Positions 24,480 to 32,975 of a stretch of DNA of 40,376 nt are shown piece by piece (positions within the stretch are counted from its first letter, which is position 1; every line of letters starts with the position of its first letter). The stretch comes from Chloroflexota bacterium. GTDB taxonomy: Bacteria; Chloroflexota; Anaerolineae; Aggregatilineales; Phototrophicaceae. The notes under the pieces are model-generated. The model saw nothing but the letters and a program-made list of their open reading frames with translations. It had not been told where the DNA came from and searched no databases. The translations under genes were made by a program, and so were the position numbers. The DNA lies in the NCBI GenBank assembly GCA_026707745.1, contig JAPOWG010000115.1, positions 1 through 40,376 of the forward strand, read 5' to 3'.

Positions 24480-26831
24480 ATGACTACGCGTATATTCGGC
24501 TCAGGCATAAAACGCAGGGAAGACCCGCGCCTGATCACCGGCGAAGCGCGCTACACCGATGATATTAAGCTGCCAGGCGTGCTGCACATGGCGGTCGTTC
24601 GCAGTCCCTACGCGCATGCCAATATCGTCAGCATCGACAGTTCGGCGGCGGAGGCGATGGACGGCGTGGTCGCCGTATATACCAGCGACGACATCGGCGA
24701 CGGCCTGGCTGGCTTGCCAACCGCTTGGCTGATCCCTGACAGCGACCTGAAAACCCCGGAGCATCCCGCTTTGGCGAAGGGCAAGGTGCGATATGTCGGC
24801 GACGGCGTCGCGATCGTGTTAGCGGACGACCGCTATCGGGCGCAAGACGCGGCCGATGCGGTGGTCGTCGATTACGAAGAGCTGCCGGCGGTGATCGATC
24901 CGGAAGAGGCGGCCGGCGAAGGCGCGCCCTTAATCCATGACGATGTTGAGGGCAATATCGCCTTCCGCTGGGTGATGGGCGACCGCGAAGCCAGCGATGC
25001 CGTCTTTGACGCCGCCGATGTGGTCGTCTCTGAGCGGATACTGCAGCAGCGCTTGCTTCCGACGGCGATGGAACCGCGCGCGGCAATGGCGCAGTACAAC
25101 CCGGCGACGCAAGAGCTGACGCTCTGGTGCACATCGCAGAACCCGCATATTCACCGTTTCATCATCAGCGCGGTGACCGGCTTGAACGAGAACAAAGTGC
25201 GGGTGATCGCGCCCGAAGTCGGTGGCGGCTTCGGCAGCAAGATCCCCTGCTACCCGGATGAGGCGCTGGTCAGTTGGGCTTCCATCAAGCTCGGCGTGCC
25301 GGTCAAGTGGACGGAGACTCGCTCCGAGAATTATCTGATCACCATTCATGGGCGCGATCACGTGCAGCATGTGGAGATGGCGGCCAGCAACGATGGTACG
25401 CTGCTGGGCGTGCGGGCGACGGTCTATGCCGGCATGGGTGGCTATCTATCGACGGCGGCGCCGGGCATCCCTACGATTTTGCACGGGCTGCTTTATGTCG
25501 GTCCCTACACCATGGGCAGCGTCTTCTGTGAATCCATCGGCGTGATGACCAATGGCACGCCGACCGATGCTTATCGCGGCGCTGGACGGCCGGAAGCGAC
25601 CTTCCTGCTTGAGCGCATGGTCGACAATGTGGCGCGAAAAATCGGCATGGACCCGGTTGAAGTGCGGCGCAAAAATCTGATCCCGGCGTTTGAGGATGGC
25701 TACGAGGTCGCGACCACGCTGATCTACGACAGCGGCGATTATCCGGCCGCCTTCGAGAAAGCGCTGGATATGGCTGGCTATGGCGACTTCCGCCGGCAGC
25801 AGAAATCGGCCGAAGCCGACGGGCGATATCTCGGCATTGGCGTGACCGCCTACACCGAGATGTGTGGCTTGGGTCCGAGCCAGGTGGCAGGCGCGGTCGG
25901 CTTCCAGGGTGGCTTGTGGGAGAGCGCCACCGTGCGCGTCACGCCGACGGGCAAGGTGCAGGCGCTGATTGGCGCTTCGCCGCATGGCCAAGGCTCGGAG
26001 ACAACCTTGGCGCAGATCATCGCCGAAGAGCTCGGCTTCCCGGTCGATGATATTGAAGTCATCCACGGCGATACCACTGAGACGCCGATGGGCTGGGGCA
26101 CCTACGGCAGCCGCACCACGCCGGTGACTGGCGCCGCCCTGGCGCAAGCCTCGCGCAAGCTCAAGGACAAGGCGCGGGTCTTGGCGGCTCATCTGATGGA
26201 AGCAAATGTCGATGATATCGAATACGCCGATGGCAGCTTCTCGGTCAAAGGCTCGCCCGACCAGGCGCAGAGCATCCAGGAAGTGGCGCTGATGGCGCAT
26301 CTGGCTTGGAATATGCCCGAGGGCATGGATCCTGGTTTCGAGGAATCGCAATTCTATGATCCGCCCAATTTCGTCTATCCCTTCGGCACGCATATCGCTA
26401 TCGTCGAAGTGGACGCCGAGACCGGCGTGATCGACTTGCAGCGCTATATCGCGGTTGATGATTGCGGGCCGCAGATCAACCCGGAGATCGTCGCCGGGCA
26501 AATTCATGGCGGCGTCGTACAAGGCGCGGCGCAGGCGCTCTGCGAGGGTGCGATTTACAGTGACGATGGCCAATTGCTGACTGGCTCAATGATGGACTAT
26601 TGCATGCCGAAAGCGGATATGTTCCCGAACTTTGAGCTGGGCGAGACAGTGACGCCGTCGCCGCATCATCCTGTCGGCGTCAAGGGCGTCGGCGAGACCG
26701 GCACAATCGCGAGTACACCGACGGTATACAACGCGGTGCTGGATGCCTTGGCGCCGCTTGGCGTTACGCAGATTGACATGCCGCTGACATCAGCCAAAGT
26801 ATGGTCGGCGATTCAATCTGCCCGTGCATAA
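24480..26831 (+). CDS. Mo-hydroxylase large (molybdopterin) subunit, form II CoxL-like
   Basis: A 783-residue catalytic subunit of the xanthine oxidase/CO dehydrogenase family. The active-site loop is AYRGAGR at residues 364-370, the form II motif; form I CO dehydrogenases have AYxCSFR. The GGGFGSK block and the conserved base Glu739 in GVKGVGETG are present. A GGGAGGTG ribosome binding site precedes the ATG. True CO dehydrogenase is therefore not supported. Form II enzymes are mostly of unknown or various substrates (aromatic heterocycles, purines, aldehydes). It lies between the 2Fe-2S and FAD genes, with a REP hairpin at the 3' side. Confidence 0.93.
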   Translation: MTTRIFGSGIKRREDPRLITGEARYTDDIKLPGVLHMAVVRSPYAHANIVSIDSSAAEAMDGVVAVYTSDDIGDGLAGLPTAWLIPDSDLKTPEHPALAKGKVRYVGDGVAIVLADDRYRAQDAADAVVVDYEELPAVIDPEEAAGEGAPLIHDDVEGNIAFRWVMGDREASDAVFDAADVVVSERILQQRLLPTAMEPRAAMAQYNPATQELTLWCTSQNPHIHRFIISAVTGLNENKVRVIAPEVGGGFGSKIPCYPDEALVSWASIKLGVPVKWTETRSENYLITIHGRDHVQHVEMAASNDGTLLGVRATVYAGMGGYLSTAAPGIPTILHGLLYVGPYTMGSVFCESIGVMTNGTPTDAYRGAGRPEATFLLERMVDNVARKIGMDPVEVRRKNLIPAFEDGYEVATTLIYDSGDYPAAFEKALDMAGYGDFRRQQKSAEADGRYLGIGVTAYTEMCGLGPSQVAGAVGFQGGLWESATVRVTPTGKVQALIGASPHGQGSETTLAQIIAEELGFPVDDIEVIHGDTTETPMGWGTYGSRTTPVTGAALAQASRKLKDKARVLAAHLMEANVDDIEYADGSFSVKGSPDQAQSIQEVALMAHLAWNMPEGMDPGFEESQFYDPPNFVYPFGTHIAIVEVDAETGVIDLQRYIAVDDCGPQINPEIVAGQIHGGVVQGAAQALCEGAIYSDDGQLLTGSMMDYCMPKADMFPNFELGETVTPSPHHPVGVKGVGETGTIASTPTVYNAVLDALAPLGVTQIDMPLTSAKVWSAIQSARA

Positions 26832-26840
26832 TCGAATACT

Positions 26841-26866
26841 TGTAGGGGCGACTCGGTGAGTCGCCC
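26841..26866 (+). repeat. REP hairpin between the Mo and FAD subunit genes
   Basis: TGTAGGGGCG followed by a stem: GGGCGACTC, loop ggt, GAGTCGCCC (9 pairs, no mismatch). It lies in the 68 bases between the large and FAD subunit genes, inside the operon, and may modulate the ratio of subunits or protect the upstream mRNA. Confidence 0.8.
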
Positions 26867-26899
26867 TTCTCGACGCAAAGTGACAGGAGGAGACAATAA

Positions 26900-27748
26900 A
26901 TGTGGCCGAACAAATTTGATTACGTGCGGGCGGGATCGGTGGACGAAGCGCTGTCTTCGATCACCGATGATGGCAAGTTTCTCGCGGGCGGGCACAGTCT
27001 GCTGCCGGTGATGAAGCTGCGGCTGGATGCGCCCGAGCAATTGGTCGATATCGGGCGTATTCCGGAATTGCAGGGCATTTCCGCGAACGGCGGCTTGACG
27101 ATCGGCGCGGGGGCAACCCACGACGCCATCGCGACTTCAGCCGATGTGCAAGCGATGTGTGGCGCTTTGGCCAGCGCTTGTGGCCAGGTTGGTGACCAGG
27201 GTGTGCGCAATTTCGGCACGCTTGGCGGCAATATCGCTCATGCCGACCCGGCATCCGACCCGCCGACCGTGTTAGTGGCTGTGGGCGCGAGCGTCAATAT
27301 TCAAGGCGCGGGGGGCAGCCGTTCCGTCGGCGCCGGAGACTTCTTCGTCGATCTCTTCGAAACGGCGCTGGATGATGGCGAACTGATCACCAGTGTCAGC
27401 GTGCCGGACCTCAGCGACCATCAGTCGGCTTACGTCAAATTCCCGCACCCGGCATCGCGCTACGCCATCGTCGGCGTTTGCGTCGCCTTGAAGATGAATG
27501 ATGACGGCAGTTGCGATCATGCCCACGTCGCCGTTGGTGGCGCGACGGTGAAAGCCGTTCGCTGCAGCAGCGCGGAAGCGGCGCTTGCCGGGACGACGGT
27601 TGATGATGCGGCGGTGAACGCGGCGGCCGAGGCGGTCAAGTCTGATATCAGCGAATGGCTGGCCGGCGACATCGCCTACCCGGAGAGCTACCGGCAGCAA
27701 ATGGCGGGCGTCTTCCTGAAACGCGCGGTCGCCGTAGCGCAAGGCTAG
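26900..27748 (+). CDS. Mo-hydroxylase FAD-binding subunit (CoxM-like)
   Basis: A 282-residue FAD subunit that takes electrons from the iron-sulfur subunit and hands them to an external acceptor. Its two FAD-binding motifs are AGGHSLLP (29-36) and GTLGGNIAHADPASDPP (106-122), both standard for the family. The ATG follows AGGAGGAG. It completes a three-subunit enzyme with the preceding two genes. Its position last, after the large subunit, differs from the medium-small-large order of classical cox operons. Confidence 0.93.
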   Translation: MWPNKFDYVRAGSVDEALSSITDDGKFLAGGHSLLPVMKLRLDAPEQLVDIGRIPELQGISANGGLTIGAGATHDAIATSADVQAMCGALASACGQVGDQGVRNFGTLGGNIAHADPASDPPTVLVAVGASVNIQGAGGSRSVGAGDFFVDLFETALDDGELITSVSVPDLSDHQSAYVKFPHPASRYAIVGVCVALKMNDDGSCDHAHVAVGGATVKAVRCSSAEAALAGTTVDDAAVNAAAEAVKSDISEWLAGDIAYPESYRQQMAGVFLKRAVAVAQG

Positions 27749-27769
27749 GCAATACGAACAGTGCAGTAG

Positions 27770-27795
27770 TGTAGGGGCGACCTAACAGGTCGCCC
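27770..27795 (+). repeat. REP hairpin downstream of the FAD subunit gene
   Basis: TGTAGGGGCG with stem GGGCGACCT, loop aac, AGGTCGCCC: 9 perfect pairs. The inner stem bases differ from the other copies, but the pairing is kept. Confidence 0.8.
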
Positions 27796-27816
27796 GCAGA
27801 TTATTTGAAGTCTGGG

Positions 27817-27844
27817 GGCGCGCCTGAGGGTCGCCTCTTTTCGT
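27817..27844 (+). terminator. candidate terminator of the Mo-hydroxylase subunit genes
   Basis: GGCGCGCC (27817-27824), loop tga, GGGTCGCC (27828-27835) pairs with two internal mismatches, followed by TCTTTTC. A decayed REP copy is an alternative reading. Confidence 0.35.
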
Positions 27845-27861
27845 TTGCTCCATTTTTCTCC

Positions 27862-27867
27862 TATAAT
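27862..27867 (+). promoter_or_regulatory. candidate -10 box for the DinB-like gene
   Basis: A perfect TATAAT, 33 bases upstream of the ATG at 27901. The bases at the -35 distance (TTTCGT around 27839) fit poorly. Confidence 0.4.
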
Positions 27868-27900
27868 TCAGGCGCAAATGGCACAGACACCGAGGGCGAT

Positions 27901-28377
27901 ATGAATACTGATATCAAGCAGTTCTGGGATCTGAACCGGATGTATACGCAGCTGCGCGATGAGCTGATGGCGAGCCTGACTGACGCCGATCTCGCTTTCA
28001 GTCCTGGCGGCGGGAACCCCAGCTTGGGCGCGCTCTGCCGCGAACTCGGCGAAACGCAACACGCATACGTGCAGTCCTTCAAGAACTTCAGAATCGATTT
28101 CAGCTATCGCGTGAACGATGACGCCTACTTGACGAGCGTCTCCAAGCTCCAGTCGTGGTACGCCACGCTTGACCAGGAGCTTGAAGCTGTGTTATCGACC
28201 GTAACCGATGAGGATGTCGCAACCAAGAAGATGGACCGCGACGGCTATGAGGTGCCGCTTCATATCAGCCTCGATATCCTGCGGGAGGCGCTGCTGATCT
28301 TTTACGGCAAGGTCAGTGTCTACCTCAAGGCGATGGGGAAAGAATGGACGCAGATGTGGCAGGATTGGATCGCTTAA
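27901..28377 (+). CDS. DinB-superfamily-like small protein
   Basis: A 158-residue, largely helical, soluble protein. The N-terminal segment DIKQFWDLNRMYTQLRDELMASLTDADLAF, a glycine-rich GGGNPSLGALCRELGETQHAY and a long C-terminal helix fit the DinB/YfiT four-helix bundle fold. Those proteins often bind a metal through three histidines. Only His55-like (in ETQHAY) and the one in VPLHIS are easy to see, so metal binding is uncertain. Members commonly act as thiol-dependent transferases or are of unknown function. The ATG at 27901 is chosen from GAGGGCGAT just upstream; an earlier in-frame start at 27805 would run through the candidate terminator and promoter. It lies between the Mo-enzyme subunits and the maturation genes. 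Confidence 0.6.
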   Translation: MNTDIKQFWDLNRMYTQLRDELMASLTDADLAFSPGGGNPSLGALCRELGETQHAYVQSFKNFRIDFSYRVNDDAYLTSVSKLQSWYATLDQELEAVLSTVTDEDVATKKMDRDGYEVPLHISLDILREALLIFYGKVSVYLKAMGKEWTQMWQDWIA

Positions 28378-28483
28378 GAAGCAAATCACGAAGCGCTACG
28401 ATGAGAACGATGTGTTCTCTGTGCTGCCATTCGTCCTGTTTTTGATGAACCTGCTCAATTCCGCCATCAATCATATCGTATTC

Positions 28484-28508
28484 TGTAGGGGCGAGACTTG
28501 TCTCGCCC
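28484..28508 (+). repeat. REP hairpin
   Basis: TGTAGGGGCG with stem GGGCGAGAC, two-base loop tt, GTCTCGCCC: 9 perfect pairs. It is the first of a series in this gene-free region. Confidence 0.8.
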
Positions 28509-28551
28509 TCCCGCCGAACCATATACTAGCAGGCATCTCGCCGAAACGCCC

Positions 28552-28638
28552 AAAAATGTAATTCGGTAAGCGGGCGTCTCAGCGAGACGCCGAAAAATGT
28601 AATTCGGAAAGCGGGCGTCTCAGCGAGACGCCCCTACA
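28552..28638 (-). repeat. tandem 41-base units carrying REP hairpins
   Basis: Two direct copies differing at one base (AATTCGGTAAG versus AATTCGGAAAG), the second completed by CCCCTACA, which shows minus-strand orientation. The hairpin stem is GGGCGTCTC paired with GAGACGCC(C). Confidence 0.75.
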
Positions 28639-28778
28639 GTATTGCTCACATTTTCGATTGCCCATCAAGTTCAGCATGCCACGCGCCAATACGCCCTGCG
28701 AATCCTCGGTCGACTGAGCTAGAATACAGGCTCATTTGCCATTGGATTTCCCGGCGAAACGAAAACGAGAAGGATTGA

Positions 28779-29681
28779 ATGTACAATTCAGTTGACGAAT
28801 TGCAAGCGGCGCTGGGTGAGCAGGATTATATCGCCGAGCGCGGGCTGTCCGTGGCGATTTACCTGGCGCTGAAGACGGGCAAGCCACTGTTTCTGGAGGG
28901 CGATGCCGGCGTCGGCAAGACGGAAATCGCCAAAGTGCTATCAACGGCGCTAGAGACCGACTTGATTCGCATGCAGTGCTATGAAGGTCTGGACGTGAAC
29001 ACGGCCGTCTACGAATGGAACTACGCCGGGCAGATCCTGCACATGCGTCTGATGGAAAACGAAGGCTTGGGGCGCGAGGCAATGGAGAGCGAGCTTTTCT
29101 CCGAGCGCTTCCTGCTCAAACGACCCTTGCTTCAGGCGATTGAACAGAGCCGAGATGGTAAAGCGCCCGTCTTGCTTATCGACGAGCTGGACCGCTCTGA
29201 CGAGGAGTTTGAAGCCTTCTTGCTGGAGTTGCTCTCGGACTTTCAGATTTCGATACCGGAGCTGGGCACAATCGCGGCCAAGGCGCCGCCGGTTGTGGTG
29301 GTGACATCGAATCGCACGCGCGAGATTCACGACGCGCTCAAGCGGCGCTGCCTTTACTACTGGATCGATTATCCTCACTTCCACAAGGAATTGCAGATCG
29401 TGGAGCGCAAGGCGCCGGATGTGCCGGCGATGCTGGCGCGGCAAATCACCGCTTTCATTCAGGATATGCGCTCGATGGAGCTATTCAAGCGGCCCGGCAT
29501 CGCCGAGACGCTGGATTGGACCGCCGCCCTGATCGCGCTTGATCAGAACGAGCTTTCTCTGGAGACTGTGCAAGATACGCTGGGCGTGATCCTCAAATAT
29601 CAGGACGATGTCGAAATGCTCGACCCGACCACGATTCAGAATATGATCGACCGCGCCAAAGTTGAGGCGCAGCGAGCCTGA
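28779..29681 (+). CDS. MoxR-family AAA ATPase (CoxD-like)
   Basis: A 300-residue AAA+ ATPase. Walker A is GDAGVGKTE (41-49), Walker B is VLLIDELDRSDEEFEAFLLELL (near 130) and the sensor region is VVVTSNRTREIHDALKRRC. In cox-type clusters this ATPase works with a VWA protein to insert sulfur or otherwise mature the Mo site; that is family knowledge. A VWA gene starts two bases downstream, which supports that partnership here. It opens the maturation block, after a 401-base repeat-rich gap. Confidence 0.9.
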   Translation: MYNSVDELQAALGEQDYIAERGLSVAIYLALKTGKPLFLEGDAGVGKTEIAKVLSTALETDLIRMQCYEGLDVNTAVYEWNYAGQILHMRLMENEGLGREAMESELFSERFLLKRPLLQAIEQSRDGKAPVLLIDELDRSDEEFEAFLLELLSDFQISIPELGTIAAKAPPVVVVTSNRTREIHDALKRRCLYYWIDYPHFHKELQIVERKAPDVPAMLARQITAFIQDMRSMELFKRPGIAETLDWTAALIALDQNELSLETVQDTLGVILKYQDDVEMLDPTTIQNMIDRAKVEAQRA

Positions 29682-29683
29682 GC

Positions 29684-30928
29684 ATGTCGCAGAACGGTCC
29701 GATCAAGGGCGTCTTTCTCGGCCCGGCCGATGCGCCCTACGATTATCACGGCGGCAAGCTGACACATAATCTCATTCTCTTTGGGCGCGTCTGCCGAGCG
29801 CTGGGAATGAATGTGACGCCCAACCGCATGATGGAAGTGGGGCGGGCGCTGGCGCATATTCAACTGGGCCGCAAGCAAGATTTCTACTACACCCTGCGCA
29901 GTCATTTGGTCAACCATCCCAGGGAATTCGCCTATTTTGACGAAGCCTTTGAAATCTTTTGGCGGCGACCCTCGGATGGCTTCACCACGCTGAATCTGCA
30001 ATCTCTGGGCGAAGAGCGGCGCAAGAAGAAGACGCAATTTCTGCCGCCGCTGGAATCGAGCCCGAGCGAAAATGGCGCCAAAGCCGAAGAGCTGGATTCG
30101 AGCATGATCGCGCTGGTGCCAACCTACAGCCGGCAGGAGCGCCTGCGGCATAAGGACTTCGCCGAGATGACGGCTGCGGAGCTGGAGATGGCGAAGCGCG
30201 TCATCGCCAAGATGCCGGAATCGCTGGGCATGCGCCGGACGCGCCGTTTCGAAAGCGGCAAAGGGCGCGTGATCAATATGCGCCGCCTGATGAAAGACAT
30301 GATCCGCAAGAACGGCGATGTGACGCGGCTGCCGACCCACCGGCGCAAAGAGAAGCCGCGTCCCGTCGTGCTGCTCTGTGATATCAGCGGCAGCATGGAG
30401 CGTTATACCCGGGTGCTGCTTCACTTCATGCACACGCTGGCGGGCTCGCTGTATCAAGTCGAGTCCTTCGTCTACAGCACCGACATCACCCGCATCACGC
30501 GGCAGATCCGGCAGAAGAATGTCGATGACGCGCTGGAAGATATCGGCGGGACGGTGCTGCAATGGGGTGGCGGCACGATGACGGGAGAATGCCTGCACCG
30601 CTTCAACTGGACCTGGTCGCGGCGCGTGCTGGGTCGCGGCGCGGTGGTAATGCTGATCACCGATGGCTGGGATCGGGGCGATATCCCGCTGCTGCATCGA
30701 GAGATGGCGCGCTTGCAGCTATCCTGCCGGCGTCTAATCTGGCTGAATCCGCTGCTGGATGTGCCCGAGTACGAGCCCCTGACGCGGGGCGCGCAGGCGC
30801 TGCTGCCGTATGTGCATGACTTTCTGCCAATCACCAATTTGGCGAATCTGGAGGTGATTGTTAAGGCGCTGCAAAACCTGTCAAGCCGCCCAAGCGCGGA
30901 GATCTACCGCCAGCGTTATCTGGCCTAA
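29684..30928 (+). CDS. VWA domain protein (CoxE-like)
   Basis: A 414-residue protein whose C-terminal half is a von Willebrand A domain with the MIDAS motif LCDISGSM (DxSxS, near residue 233) and later VMLITDGWDRGD. The N-terminal half is charged and helical (RRPSDGFTTLNLQ, and a long basic stretch about 180-230). CoxE-like proteins form a maturation machine with a MoxR ATPase, the gene two bases upstream. It ends eight bases before the XdhC-like gene, so the three are clearly one operon. Confidence 0.9.
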   Translation: MSQNGPIKGVFLGPADAPYDYHGGKLTHNLILFGRVCRALGMNVTPNRMMEVGRALAHIQLGRKQDFYYTLRSHLVNHPREFAYFDEAFEIFWRRPSDGFTTLNLQSLGEERRKKKTQFLPPLESSPSENGAKAEELDSSMIALVPTYSRQERLRHKDFAEMTAAELEMAKRVIAKMPESLGMRRTRRFESGKGRVINMRRLMKDMIRKNGDVTRLPTHRRKEKPRPVVLLCDISGSMERYTRVLLHFMHTLAGSLYQVESFVYSTDITRITRQIRQKNVDDALEDIGGTVLQWGGGTMTGECLHRFNWTWSRRVLGRGAVVMLITDGWDRGDIPLLHREMARLQLSCRRLIWLNPLLDVPEYEPLTRGAQALLPYVHDFLPITNLANLEVIVKALQNLSSRPSAEIYRQRYLA

Positions 30929-30936
30929 CGGGAGGG

Positions 30937-31956
30937 ATGATGCGGGATATCCTGGATACGATGAATCGCTGGCTGGCGGAAGAGCGCGATGTGGCGCTGG
31001 CGACGGTAGCCAAGACCTGGGGATCGGCGCCGCGCCGTGAAGGCTCGAAGATGGGCGTCAGCGGCGAAACGTCGATGATTGGCTCGGTCAGTGGTGGCTG
31101 CGTTGAAGGCGCAGTCGTCGAAGAAGCGATTGCCGGCTTGCGCGATGGACAGCCGCGCCTGTTGAAGTTCGGCGTGGCTGACGACCTGGCATGGGAGGTC
31201 GGCTTGACCTGCGGTGGCAGCATCGAGGTTTTTGTTGAGCCGCTCGATGCGCTGTGGTGGGACGCGCTGGCCGATTTAGCGCTGAACGACCGTTTCGGCG
31301 CGACGATCGCGATTATGGAAGGCGAGCAGGTCGGCGAGAAAGTCTTGCTTGATGGAGCCGGCGCTGTCTTGTATCGCAGTCCGAATCTGGACGATGGTCT
31401 TCTCGCACAGATGCGAGCAGTAGTGGTGGGCTGCAAGAAGAGTGGCGTTGCCGTTATGGGCGAGACGCGGGTCATGATCGATTTGCAGGTCGAACGGCCC
31501 CATCTGATTCTCGTCGGCGGCGTGCACGTGGCGATTCCGCTGTATGCAATGGCGACTGAAGTCGGCTTCCGCGTGTCGATCATCGATCCGCGGGCGGCTT
31601 TTGCCTCCGAAGAGCGCTTCCCCGATGTGGCGAACATCGTGCACAGCTATCCCGATAAAGCTTTGCCGCAGCTCGGCCTGGACCGCAGCACTTATCTCGC
31701 CGTCTTGACGCACGATCCCAAAATTGACGACAAGGCGCTGATTACGGCGCTGCCGGCCGGTATCCCCTACATCGGCGTGTTGAGCAGCGGTCGCACTCAT
31801 CGACAGCGCGTGGCGCGCTTGAAAGAGGCGGGCATTAGCGACGAGCTCATTGCGCAGATTCGTACGCCGATCGGTATTGACATCGGCGCGGGGACGCCAG
31901 AAGAGATCGCCGTCTGCATTCTGGCGGAGATCATCGCGGTGCGCAACGGGATGTGA
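30937..31956 (+). CDS. XdhC/CoxF-family Mo-cofactor sulfuration chaperone
   Basis: A 339-residue protein. XdhC/CoxF proteins bind the Mo cofactor and hand the sulfurated form to the apo-enzyme. The N-terminal XdhC domain contains SVSGGCVEGAVVEEA (about 50-64), the cysteine motif proposed to take part in cofactor binding. The C-terminal Rossmann domain contains PHLILVGGVHVAIPLYAMA and the DPRAAFASEERFPD segment. It begins eight bases after the VWA gene with a GGGAGG site. The MoeA-like gene follows with three bases between. Confidence 0.9.
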   Translation: MMRDILDTMNRWLAEERDVALATVAKTWGSAPRREGSKMGVSGETSMIGSVSGGCVEGAVVEEAIAGLRDGQPRLLKFGVADDLAWEVGLTCGGSIEVFVEPLDALWWDALADLALNDRFGATIAIMEGEQVGEKVLLDGAGAVLYRSPNLDDGLLAQMRAVVVGCKKSGVAVMGETRVMIDLQVERPHLILVGGVHVAIPLYAMATEVGFRVSIIDPRAAFASEERFPDVANIVHSYPDKALPQLGLDRSTYLAVLTHDPKIDDKALITALPAGIPYIGVLSSGRTHRQRVARLKEAGISDELIAQIRTPIGIDIGAGTPEEIAVCILAEIIAVRNGM

Positions 31957-31959
31957 GCG

Positions 31960-32973
31960 ATGAAATTCGGTGAGGTGCCGGTCGAAGAATCGGTCGGCGC
32001 AATTTTGGCGCATAAACTTTACGATAAAGCCGGCAAACTGATTTTGAACAAGGGGCGCCGTCTCAGCGACGCGGATATGGCGGCGCTGCTTCGGTTGGGG
32101 CTGGAGCGCGTCACGGTCACCCAGCTCAGCGCGGCTGACCTTCATGAAGACGCCGCCGCCGAGCGGATCGGCGCCGCTCTGGCTGGCGCTCACGTTCGGT
32201 TGCGCGCGCCTGGCGTCGGCCGGGCGAACCTCACGGCAGCAGAGCGCGGCATCCTGCATGTGGATGTGCCACGGCTGGAACTGATCAACAATATCTATGA
32301 CGGCATCACCGTCGCGACTTTGCGGGCATTCGCCCTCGTTGATGTCGGCGAGATGCTGGCGCTGGTCAAGGTGGTGCCCTTTGGCGTGCCAGCTGCGCGG
32401 GTGGTGGATGTGGAGCGCATCGCCGAAGTGGGGGGTCCCGTATTGGAGGTGCGGCCGCTGCTGCGAAAGCGCGTGGCGCTGATCGTCTCAGGAACGGAAT
32501 CAACGCGACCGCGCCTGATGAAGAGCTTTCATCAACCGGTGCGCCGGCGGATCGAGAGCTGGGGCAGCGAGCTATTGGCGCCGACTTTCGCTCTTCACGA
32601 TGCCAAGTCCATCGCTGAGGCGATTCGTGGGCAGGCATCGGCAGACATGATTCTGATTGCAGGCATATCCGCGATCATCGATCGGGAAGACGTGGTGCCC
32701 TCCGCGCTTGAGCTGGCGGGCGGAAGCATCACCCTGCACGGCGTGCCGGTCGATCCGGGCACGCTGCTGATGATGGGCTATCTGGGCGAGGCGCCGGTGG
32801 TCGGCGCGCCAGGCTGTATCAAATCGCCGAAGACCAATGTCATCGACTGGATTCTGCCGCGCTTGCTCAGCGGTGAGCGCTTGACTCGCGCCAATCTCGT
32901 CTCGATGGGGCATGGCGGCTTGCTGAAAGACATCGCCGAGCGCCCGATGCCGCGCAGCAAGACGGATGGTTAG
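31960..32973 (+). CDS. molybdopterin-binding protein (MoeA/MogA-like)
   Basis: A 337-residue protein with the MoCF-biosynthesis domain in its C-terminal half: LIAGISAIIDREDVVPSALEL, then ITLHGVPVDPGTLLMMGYLG and VGAPGCIKSPKTNVIDW. The N-terminal half (AHKLYDKAGKLILNKGRRLSD) is of the type found in molybdopterin-binding proteins next to xdhC. It would bind molybdopterin during Mo insertion. It is not complete MoeA, which is larger and has additional domains. The stop is three bases before the next start. Confidence 0.85.
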   Translation: MKFGEVPVEESVGAILAHKLYDKAGKLILNKGRRLSDADMAALLRLGLERVTVTQLSAADLHEDAAAERIGAALAGAHVRLRAPGVGRANLTAAERGILHVDVPRLELINNIYDGITVATLRAFALVDVGEMLALVKVVPFGVPAARVVDVERIAEVGGPVLEVRPLLRKRVALIVSGTESTRPRLMKSFHQPVRRRIESWGSELLAPTFALHDAKSIAEAIRGQASADMILIAGISAIIDREDVVPSALELAGGSITLHGVPVDPGTLLMMGYLGEAPVVGAPGCIKSPKTNVIDWILPRLLSGERLTRANLVSMGHGGLLKDIAERPMPRSKTDG

Positions 32974-32975
32974 GC

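Larger units (their letters stand above)
28378..28778. repeat. 401-base gene-free region packed with REP-type hairpins
   Basis: No gene is supported here. It contains one full REP (28484-28508), a decayed one (28532-28550) and a tandem pair of 41-base units (28552-28592 and 28593-28633), each ending in GGGCGTCTC, loop agc, GAGACGCC. The last copy runs to CCCCTACA at 28638. A TAGAAT hexamer at 28720-28725 could be the -10 for the MoxR gene at 28779. Confidence 0.75.

Noticed and set aside
25446..26573. A 375-codon open frame antisense to the Mo-hydroxylase large subunit
   Set aside because: Its residues are His/Arg/Ala-rich mirror sequence of the real gene, whose active-site motifs and ribosome binding site are clear.
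28484..28638. A CRISPR array, because of repeated short palindromes
   Set aside because: Units are adjacent or irregularly spaced, change inside the stem and have no equal-length unique spacers. No cas gene is present.
29636..30697. A 353-codon open frame antisense to the VWA gene
   Set aside because: The sense frame has the MIDAS motif and tight operon spacing; the antisense frame has no such support.
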